Shown: piece after piece, positions 1 to 12,000 of the stretch
How the letters are laid out: each line of letters opens with the position of its first letter
How positions within the stretch are numbered: the first letter of the stretch is position 1
Origin: Trichopria drosophilae
Taxonomy: Eukaryota; Arthropoda; Insecta; Hymenoptera; Diapriidae
Length of the DNA: 64,000 nt
Reading direction: 5' to 3'
NCBI GenBank assembly: GCA_030407085.1
Contig: CM059586.1
Location: forward strand, 30,367,501-30,431,500
Position numbers and translations under genes: made by a program
The notes under the pieces: generated by a model
Seen by the model: the letters and a program-made list of their open reading frames with translations, nothing else
Told to the model about the DNA's origin: nothing
Databases searched by the model: none

Positions 1-3000
1 AACATTGGAGCATAATGACGTGTTTTTCGGCGAGAGTTCAATCGTAAAGGTAGAAAACGATTTTATCGAAAACTTTGGTTTAATAGATTTTTCTGCGCAT
101 TTACCTGTTCACTTAAATGAATACAAAAGTATAGCTGCAGTTGTATCGACTCCCATATTAAGTAAGTGAATATATATTAGTGAACATACAATATTAGGTT
201 TAATTCGTATGAATAATAATTAATTTACTTGTTACATTTTTTAAACAGTTATTGCTGATTATTGCCAATTTAATTAATTTGATATGTTGTGTTATGAAGG
301 AATGAATTAAAATTGTAAATTAAAAATTATTTTATATAGTACAAACATAATTTCTTATCACAACAACCTTCGTAACGTTTATTTTAAATGCAGTTTAGTT
401 CACAAAGTCATTTTATTAATAGGCGACAAGAAATGCTTTACCTGTGCATTTATAAAGATAAATTCGTAACAAAAATGAATAACTAGAATTTTTGTATAGG
501 AATTTCAAGTCGAGTGTTTTCATATGACATATTTAGTAAAAAGTGTAAATTAAACTGAAAGTCATTGGGATGATTTCTCAAAATCCATTTCAAGATCTAT
601 TTTTCTATTATTATTATTGAACAAGCACATTTAGCATAATAAAAATGCCTTATGTGGAATAAAACTTATGATTGATTGGATTTCGTACAAGATTTATGTT
701 CATATAGAAATGCATGAAATTTGATTTTAATATTTAAATAAAAAAAAAACGTCGTTTAATTTAATGTATTACGAAACTGAAACGATATTGTCAGGAAAAG
801 ACTTAATTAAGTTTTAAAATATTTATGTTTCATTTAGTTAAGGTATATGAGCTCTCAGAAAATAGCGCAAATGTTTCAAAAAGGAGTTCACGAACCAGTA
901 GTAGAAGGAAACGAAGCGTACTTAGTGAAACATCTACCAAAACGCTTTTAGGGATGTGCAACCTGGATGTGCTACCCATTTTATTAGGTTTGTCGAAATT
1001 GCAATAACATTAAAATTATGATTTATCTTTATTTTGTCTATAAAGTTTTTAAAGTGTGACTCTTCTCTGTATGCAGTTTAATTTTATACACAGTAGTAAA
1101 GGAAATAAATTGCAGCCTTTACGAGGATAAAAAAGGCCGATTATTCTCACGTTCGCTCTTCTTTTTATTACAACATTTATTTCGAAAAAGAGTCCTACAA
1201 AAAAAATATTTCAAACAAAAAATCCAGAGCTTGAATTGTTGTAGAAAGGGTTCTAATGAGTTTTATTCGTATAGTATTAACGGGAATACCGAGAAATAAG
1301 GATGACCTTGAGAATATTCAGTATTGCAGCAGTTACAATGATAAAAAATGTCGATTATTCTCCAGTTCATTCTAGTTTTGAAAGTACTTAATTTTATGAA
1401 CACAATGCACGTAGTCTCATTTAAATGTGATAATTAGACAAATAGATATCGGAATTTAAAAATTGCTTATTGAAATTGATAAAATTAATAATATGGCAAC
1501 AATTGTGTAAAAGGGCAATTCCGCCCGTTAAATAATAAATAAAAAAAAATTTACTCGTGTGCTCTGCCGTTTCATTAGCTACCAAGTAGAATTTTATAGA
1601 GTGATGATTGCACAAGAAAAAAATCATACATTTGCATCATCTATAGATTATATTTTAGATAACCATAACCATAATTGTCAATTTATAGTTAAATTTTAAA
1701 AAGGTATACTATATATTTTAGAAATCTACATAGCTTACTAATGTTAATAATAGTAAATTAAACGTCATTAATTTTGTGATTCCTGCTTTTCTCAGGAGAA
1801 CAATGCGTCAGCGAAAAATTGTTCGTCGAATCGCCAACATTTTCGTGGAATAGTAACATGGTGCCATGGGGGAATCTTCCTGTTCTATCAGTGACAATGA
1901 AATACGAAGAAGACGAATCAATTTTTCATGATATCGATTTTAACATACTGAATATTACGATTGAAAGTATTTTCAATGTTCCATCGAGTTTTGATCCAAA
2001 CTCTGAGTTTCAATGTGGTACCATCGTTTTCGCCGAAAATGATGTAAGATTTTTTATTCATTTATTTCAAAAGTACATTTATTTTAAGATGTCATCTCAG
2101 ATGCTGTTATCAATCTGTTTATTCCAAAGTATTTTTAGTTCATTCTTTCATATACATTCTACAAAAATAACTGTTTGCAAAGATCACATCTTTGATATAA
2201 TTTACATTGTAATAAAATTCCAAAGTTATTTTTGCATACTTCTGTGCAGCTTTCTTTCTAGGTAATAAGTGTTCTTAAATAAAATACGACTCGTATTTTA
2301 ATACCTCAGATTTAACAAAAGTTTTACAAATATTTTCTGAGTAAAATTTGGAATTAGTCAAAGAACTGATTAGAAACTACTTGTTGAAATGATAAAATAG
2401 TAACTTTTAATTATTATACAAAGATATTATATTCATATGTTTATTTCACACTAAAACAGTACATATGAAAGACGACATTCAGCAATTTAAAGATACAACA
2501 TTTAAATTTCATTCAAGGAACCTGAAGTGCTTCTTTTTGAAGGCGCCAAAAGGACAACCAACCCCAACATCATAAATAGCAAACAATGGAATGTGTTGCG
2601 TTCCTTAAACAGTCGCGCAAAATTCTCCAAGTACAACATCGGATCCGATTACAATGCTGTAAACAACAAATTTCGCGAATATATCGATCTAGAGGTATTC
2701 TTTCTCACTATAAATTGTAACGTATTTATTGTACGACTCGTCATTTGTATTATTTTTGTATTAGGCAGTAGTAAATAGCGAAACACCACGAATCGAGTGG
2801 AATAGTCTTAACAGGTGTTTACTTCGACTGGAGTCTATGAAGATAATGGAGGATCGAATCAGAAAGTATTTTTACATATTTAATAATCATCAGTAATAGT
2901 ACATTACGCAACAAGTGCGCAAAATAGGTGATTCCCGCATGAGACGAAGTCGAGTGCGGGCAATCAACTATTTGCGCACATGTTGCGTATGCTATTTTTC

Positions 3001-6000
3001 CTAATGAGTGCGCAAAATAAATTTGATTTTGCGCACGGAACTGAGTGCGCAAAATACATTCTCGAACCAGTGCGGGAATGGGCTATTTTGCGCACGCATT
3101 TCAGTGCGCAAAATCGAATTTTGCGCACGGAGTTAGGAAAAATTTATTATTAATTAGAAGTTATAATAATAAGTTATTTTCTTCTGGGAAAAGGTGATGC
3201 AAGGGGCTACATACGTAGTAAGAGCTGGACCAAACATAAATATTCTTTCTTTGTATTTATACATTGATGTCGTCCATTTAAGTAGTAACATCAGCGATTG
3301 AAGATGTTTGGTCCACATGACTTACTACTTTAATACCCTTTCATTTGTCACCCAAAAGGTTTTAGGGTGATTTCAATATAAATAGTAATTAAAAGACTTG
3401 GCATAATGAAATTGTACACTAAAAAATAGTTTATCAACGAAATTCCTATGCTGTATTGTGTGGGCGTGAATTACTTAGAAAATGATGTTTTCTATAATTT
3501 AATTAAATAATTGGAAAACCTATAAAACATTTTCCTTACCACTATGACAATTTTTTTAGATCAATATTGGAAATATCTGCGATATATTTTACGAGTATAT
3601 CCCACTGAAACCAGATTATGGGAATTTTTTTCACTAAAAATTTTCTTAGCGTGCGAACATTCTCTTGATGTAAATTCCCAAAACAATATTATGCATCATT
3701 CATACATAAATGTAAACCAAAACATAGACAAATACAATAACAAAACATGAGGTATTTTGTCTAAACACAGACGAAAATATGACTTTTGAATAATTATTCT
3801 TTTTCTTATATCAGTCGCGGAAAATGCAACAAATTATTATTGTTGTAACAAATTAAAAATAATTACTATAATTACTAATAATTACTAATACAGGTATCAG
3901 TATTGGCCATTCCAAATTTTAATCAAAAAGGCGTCTACGGTAAAAGGAAAACGAGAGAGTCAATTTGAAATATATCAGACTTACGTTAACTTGAGCGAGT
4001 TGTTGTATCCTGGAAGTAAGTGCCAATTCTATTATGTATATACAGAATAGAGATATATTTATCTTAAAACTCCGCTGCCTAGACTATTATTTTCAATACT
4101 TGCATACAATAAGCAAAAGTTTAAAATAAAAGAGAACATTCCGAGAACCCACCTTACTGTAAATTATTTCGAAAATTGGGATGTATGTTATTGATAGGAA
4201 ATATTTAAAAAATCGGTAGAATGCAGTATTTTTTCCAATAAAATAGCAGATTTTTGTTTACAAATAAAGTAATTTATATCCATATAATATTATACAAATC
4301 TGTGTTGCACAGCGTATCTCAACAATTCGTTTATAAGTATTAAGGCTCATTTCTGTCCAAGGGCACACTTATCAAAAGCACAAAAGCGCATTATTCATTT
4401 CTTTTAATGCTGCAGATATTATGAATGTTACATTATTGTTACGTACAGGGAAGGGGGTTGTCGCGCGTTTATAGGGGTCTAATATATATTTCGATAACCG
4501 ATACCGTATTTTCCTACTACGTCATGCTAGGTCACATGCAAATATTAGAAAAATATAAATAAAAAAGGTTGGCTGATGTTTCGTCCCGGGTCCGCTCATG
4601 GACTCTTCAGTGGGGCTTGTGAGCGGACCCTGCCCCAGACATATCTCGCCAACAAATATGTCACTTTTATACAAAATATAAATAAATAATATAATATACA
4701 ATGTAACAAATATTACTCACCCACCGATGAGACCGCGAAGCGACCCGGGAAGTCACAACCAACGCACCACAAGGTTCTGTCTCTGATATACCCGAACTAT
4801 AATGGTAAAACTGGTCCGAACGTCTCGGAACCCCACGATCAACTGACTGAAGGTGCCTTCCACAGGCCTGCTTATTCGGGTTCGGATTATTTGTTTACTA
4901 GAGGCAGGACTTCGGAAAACAAAAACCACGCCCCAAAACAAACTAATTGCAAAGAAGTTAATTCATATTTTCCTCCTAATTCTACAGGAATTTTATTATA
5001 ATATTATCCCACTCGACCTAAACGGTTATTAGGAGCTTCGTCGCGTGGCGATCCGGAACAATTATACTTTGGTTATTATATAGAGATCATAATATAAGAA
5101 TATCATTTTGATTATAAATTTGTCTAACAAGTAAATTAAATCATTCAGGAACCGAAACACGAGCTCTGGTCCAATTGTACAGTTATAACGAAATTGAAAT
5201 GGCTATGAAAACGGGTTTGGAAACAAAACTATTCGATGCTTCCATTAAGGAATCTAAAGATCTGGATAAAAGAAAGCCTTCTGTAAAAGGAACTTTGTCT
5301 GCTGTGATTATAACATTTTTTCATGCGGCATAATCGGTTTTACAAGTACCACAGGTATTATTTTTAATAAAAGAATTCATATTACAGGTGCCATCGGAAC
5401 TTCAAGAAGGTTTGATACCAGCATGTAGACCCCTATTTACGGAAGATGGACAACCAGTATTAATTTTGATAGAATTTGGTGTATATCGTCCTTTCATAAA
5501 CCCTCGATCCGGACAAGATTATGAAGTTCTGTAAGTAAAATAACATAGTTGTTTTTAAAACGATTTTTAATTGTATTTTGAATAATTCTACTCTCAAATT
5601 CTTTGGAGTAGAATTTCACTCTTAAAGGATGAGAATTCCTCCATGCAAAAACGAAAGATGAGCCAATCTGTATAGAGTGAATTTCCACTTTTGGTTAATG
5701 TTGGGAGGTTTTCAATATTGGTAAGGCTAATTATGGGGGGGGGGGTGATTAAGACTGCATATATAAATGAACCTGATGTCATTAAATATTCGTGGTCTTA
5801 AAATAATTAAATAATCGTCTTCCTATAATAAAATGTTAATATACATATAAGTATAAATACATAAATAATAGTATAAAAAAATAATACAAATACAATTTAG
5901 GTTGGACGAGTTGAAGGCGAGAAGGTTTGAAAAAAAACCTCCATATATTTATACTCCAGATTTGGCAAAAGAACAATATTACAATTGCATTGAGATTCTG

Positions 6001-9000
6001 CATTACAAAATTACCAACAGTTATCAGGTAGGATTCAAATTAACTTACGTAAAAACGATTAGTCTAAATTTGAGTTTATGCAATAACCTGTAAACAAAAT
6101 TGCTCCTATATTTGAAAAATATTTGATTTTCGTGTGAATTTAAACATGTATTATTAATATTTATACTATTTGTCTCAGACATTTTCAGAAAAACTTGCTG
6201 AAGCCAATTCCGATTCTGTCGAGGTTAAAAGCAACGACTACTTTTCATTCATACCAGTGAGTGTAATATTTTTATAGACATGAATAACTAATTACACCGT
6301 CTTAATTTGAATATTTGTTTCTTAAGATAAACAAAATTTGCAACCAGAAACAGGACTATACTTATTCTTAGGGTACCACCCCCTAAATGTGTTTTCCACA
6401 AGATAGTTTGTGTTAGGTGACTGGGCGATAAACAACTTGTGGGGTAAACAGATAAACACATACTGACATTTTTTCCGTTAATAAAGTCGTTTTTTCATGT
6501 TGCATTAATATAGAATGAATTCTGTGGTGCTCCCGCATGGAAAAAATATTCGATGAAAATATATGCGAGAATATATATGGCATATATTTCATATATTGCA
6601 TTTTTCGCCGAAAATATATGGCATATGTAGGTTGAATATATGCCAGATATAAGTTTAAAACTATATGTGCATTCATATATCTAACATATATGTCACATAT
6701 TGCATTTTTCGCCGAAAATATATGTGCATTTATTTAGCATATATTAATTTTCCGTGTGGGCTCAGAAAGATAACCTTATTTGAAGCTATCGTTATAATTT
6801 CATATGTAAATAGCTCGCATTAAAATCTACAGAAAAGAGAGTTGTCATAGCCCGAGCAGAAATGTATTAAGGTCCTGACCAGGCCCTGAATAATTTTCTA
6901 CTCGGGAAGTTTTACTGAATATAAATGAATATTTCATATTTTTTCACAATAAATTCTGAAATATGACCGAACTTTGCTAGTAGAACGTGATATTATACAC
7001 CTAACTAAAATATAATTATACAAAATTTATTATTTAAACATTGTTTTCTAACAGGATGAATTATCGTGTTTTAAACAATATCTTCATGAAACGGGAGTAT
7101 ATTTGGATATGCGAAGTGCATTGAAGAGCAAAATTATATCTCTATTGGATCAAAAGTTCAAAGTTCCAGCAGACATTAACCATTCTATGGAAAATCAAGT
7201 TAGTGATAGTATAATGCATTACTATTATTGCTTTGTATTTTTATCGCAATGTACAACTTTACATTGGAATTCCTTGTTACTTTTGTAGCACAATAATATT
7301 CATTAAAAAACACATCTCTTATTTTTACAAATATTTGTATTTCGGCATTTTTATCACATATATTAGGTGTACAATATTGTAATAAATTGAGATTCATTTA
7401 CTAGAACAATATGGCTTTCCGTATGTCAATTAACATGGTCGTAGAATACAAATATTTGCAAAAAAATTAAAAAGTTAAACATATGGCAGTCGTAATTACT
7501 TTGATAAATGGACAATTTTTTGTAATAAAAAAATGTTTAATGAATTTAATTATAGAAGTTTGTTTCGTCCATTTACGTGTATTTGGTGGAAGAAATGCAT
7601 GTTGCGTTAAACAAAGCTTGCGAAAGTCAATTACCGAAAGAATTGTCACATAACGACACTGCGAGCGAGGTTGTATTTCGCGCTGAAGAAATGTACGAGT
7701 TCGGATATGTCGAAAGAGCAGAAAGTTTGTATATACAAGTAAGAGTATTGTTTTATTTGTAATTAAATTAATTTTTATCGACTAATATTCATTGAATAAT
7801 TAAAACATTTTTTACACCGTTGTCAGTTTTGCGTAAATCGAAAATTGGCAAACGTGTGTAATTTAATAATTGTTGGACTGTAAAACGTTATATTACTTTT
7901 TGAATTTCTTTTATTCTTTACTATTCTTTGTACTAAACATGTACTGAAATACGGAACTAATCATCTGGAATGAGTTAATAAAATGCCAGTACTGTTTGCT
8001 AACACATCGTTCAGACAAGAGTTTCTAGTCGGCCATAGGTTGTTTTCTTGTTCATCAAATGAAAAATTAATTTTCGTGTATATAACCATGGGCCTGCCAC
8101 CTACCAATTTTTCGTGGTCGCTTCTTCGATGCCGATGAACTAAACCGCATAGCGGCTCGTCGAACGTATTGTGCCTCCCACCACAGTGTCGATTCTTGCG
8201 CGTTTTCGTCTTGGATTCCCCCTCCCTTTAAACTGCGCAATATGAACGGTTTGATAAGACGATGACAAGGAGCATAGAGATATGCAAAAAAGTGATGGAA
8301 ATATATCAACCTGGAGTGGGCAAAATAAGATGCTTCGAGCGATAGCATGTGGATTAGTTCATCCTTTCAAAAACTGCCTCAAAACAGGTGGCACAAGTTA
8401 GCCATTGTATCATAGGCAGTAGCAGCCTTGTCAGAAGCTGTTTTCTTCGAAAGAAAAATTAACTTTAGTATATTTAACTATGGGCCTGCTGCTGACGAGT
8501 TTTTCGTTTTACGTTTTGGCTCTGTAAAAAAATAGGTATAGATCTAACGCATTTTTTAAATTTTTCTACGTTGATAATTGCATATAGATTCTTCCTTTCG
8601 TTTGAAAGATAAAATACGAGATACTAAGAGGATTCCATTTTTCAATAAAGAACCATTTACTTGGCTGGCAAGATTGCTTCAGCATAATTATTTATTTATA
8701 TTACATGATTGAGAAATATAGCAATTTATTTCTTTTCTTACATTTCAGTTACTATCAACCGACGCTCAAAACGCTGATGCATGGATTGAGTACGCCATAT
8801 TTCTATTAAAACTTAGAAATTTCAGTCGCGCTATTGAATGCTGTAGAGAAGCGATCGTCTTAAACAGCCGTCATAAAATCGCGTAAGAAAATGACTAAAT
8901 ACAACTTGTTTAAAGTAAAAATACTGAATGTGTACTGTTATAAAATATGGTTATTATATTACAAGGTTGCTTTTATACGGTTTAATGCTTACACAAGAAG

Positions 9001-12000
9001 AAGATTACAATAGCGCTGAAACATTTCTTAAAGCGGTCACTACGTTTTATCCAAGATTTGCTGAAGGATGGGCCATTTTACATTTATTTTATAAGAAAAT
9101 CGAATTTTATCCAGGTACCATTCATGGATTATGTTTTTCCTTTAAAATATTAACGTAAAAAATCCATTCGAAAAAGATAATCTTTAATTTTTTCCTTTGT
9201 AAAAACGAATAGTTGTACAAAAACAAGATTTGAATGGCATTCCGCGAACCATAATATTGATCAAAAATTTAGTTTCAGGATTGAGTATGACTAAAGTTTA
9301 GTACAAAATTAAATCATTAACATATTAATGTGAATAAATTTTCCAGCTGCCAATTGAAACTAACTTGTTGTGAAATTACAATCTATATAAATTCACAGTA
9401 AGAATTTCGGACAACCTCATTGATAATAAATTGTAATAGAATTATTTCTATTGCAGGTGTCGATTTTAGTTTTAATATTGCTGAGAAATGTTTGAAAGAC
9501 AAAGTACGAGATACTAAGACTATTCCATTTTTCGATAAAGAACCATTCACTTGGATGGCAGGACGAGTTGACAAAGATCATATTTTCATCTCTACCGCTG
9601 TATTGTTACTAAAAATGAATATGTTCGAGGTATGATGTAGTGTGACTGGAAATGTAAATTAAACTTTTAGTTTACATGCATTTCGTAAAAAAGTGAAAAG
9701 TTTACATATTTACATATATGTAAAAAAATATCTGGATTTAAGATTAAACAAAATATTATTTTTTCGTTATACGTGATAAAACTAGAAAATGGCATAAATT
9801 GTTGGTTTTATGCAAACATATTGTTTAGAAATTTTGAGGGCGGATCGGAAAGTTCGATAAATATTACGTTAGAAATGCTACTTCCAAACTTTTTTGGCGT
9901 TGAGTGACAAAAAATCATCCGCTTGGGACTTAATGAGTTAAAAGAAAGTATATTGCATTTATATTATTAACTTATTTATAAATAACTACATTTCTAAAAA
10001 TTGTTATAAACGTACTTAAAAATGCCTTTGATACAAGGAAAGCGATGAAATCAATATTCAATCTGCACGGAAATAAATAGTTGGATTCACTATCTAAATG
10101 GTAGTACGAGGCAGAACCATGTTTTATAGTTGGTTCTAAATATTAGCTTTGACTATCTACTTTGTCGAGCTTCCTATTTAGATAGTAACATTAACTAAAA
10201 ATTATGGCTGCCTTTATTCTACTAATTAGTAGCTCCAACTAGTAGCTTCATTTTTCCGTGCGTGACTGATTTATTGCTTGTGTTGATACGCCTTACCAAA
10301 TAAATTTGTAATTCATAGAAAGATATATGACTAAAGATATATCACACTTAAACTTTGAATTTCGAAATGTGTCATAAATACAGGATAAATATTTATTAAG
10401 AAATTCATTGCTAATCTTTTTATATATACATTATGCTTTTATAGTTCGGAAAGTTTTTAAATATTTTTTTGAGATCTTCAACTCCAGGTCAAATTTTTAA
10501 TGGTAAGCCTTAAAAAATAGATTTATAACAAAAGTTACAATAAAACATTAAACATAATATTATTGAATACGTGGGAAAAAAACCAATGGGACTCAAAGAA
10601 ATTGTATAGGAATTTTTCCTATACTCATTACGAGGTAGAGAAAAGATCAGCATTTAGATATGACCTTTTTATTCTACATACAAAACGTTGAAGTTCTATT
10701 ACTAATATTTCCTAAACCATTTTATAGACGAGCCGCTATATATATTTGTTAGTAAGTTTCACAAAATGAATCTCCATTTTAGTTCACAGGTTTGGCACTT
10801 GCACAAGAGCTATCTTTAAATGGACGATCAATATCATTTATATACTTACTAAGTGTGCATCATTATCTACAAGGACAATATGATGAATCCCTGTATCATT
10901 TAAAGGAAGCCAAAAAACGATTTGGCTTGGTAAAATAATATATAAATATTTTATAAAAAGTTACTTTGTAATAGTAAATTATTAACACTAAATCATTCTC
11001 TGCTTTTTACAAATGAAATCCTTATCTTCTCTTCAGAAAAAAACGTCTTTCTTGTATTACTATTAGATTAATATTAGATTAATATTAGATTCTTTATAAA
11101 TGCTATTTGATATAATTAATATTTTTATACTACTTACTAATACTGTGATCGTTTGCAATATTAAGTATTTCAGTAACATATCACCTAATTTCTTCATGTG
11201 GCCAACTTACTTAAATTAATTAATATGTTGTTGCTTGCTATTCAAATCTTACTGTCCGAACGAAATAATGGATGAATTGAACTTATTATATTTTATAGCA
11301 TTTTTATAATAATAGACGTTAACAAAATACCTTAACTAAAAAACGAAACTCAAAACATGAAAAAAAATTAAGTTTGAGTTTACTAAAAATTTCAAGTAAG
11401 CGGTGACTTAGTGAGTCATTTTGGTGATTAGCGTTTTTATGTTGTATCATGACCATATCATTTTTAAACGTTCAATCTCGTGCAGAAACGTTGAACATAT
11501 TATTTTGGAAAATGTTTTAAGTTGAAAGGAATAAAATTCGCATTAGTAAAAGCATATCGTATGTTGCTGAAACTGAAAGACAATTGAAGATACTGCACTG
11601 ACTTTTTTAATTTTATCTAAAAAAAATAATTCCTTTCTCGTTTTGTTGGCAAATACTTACAGAATAATATACATTTCATGTTTTCAGGATTATGCAATTA
11701 GTGCACTGATGGCACATGCATACTATAAGGCCGGAGATGTGGTGAAAGCAGTAGAATTTTATGAATTCGCAAACGCATCATTTTACCGATCGGACAATGT
11801 ACATTTGGTTCTTCTCAGATTAGGGTATCATTATATCGACCAGGCACTTTACGACCGAGCGAGAAGAGTATTTCTCGTTGCTTGCAAAAATACACCTACC
11901 AACAAAACTTGGTTAGGAATTGGCATTGTTTTCTTTTATGTAAGTTAACTTACCACATAATTTTATTATGCTTAAAAAATGGCAATGATTATTTATTGCA

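Noticed and set aside
8067..8348. 93-codon open frame on the minus strand
   Set aside because: It lies inside a CpG-richer repeat flanked by direct repeats in a CFAP70 intron. No family resemblance and no splice or promoter context of its own.
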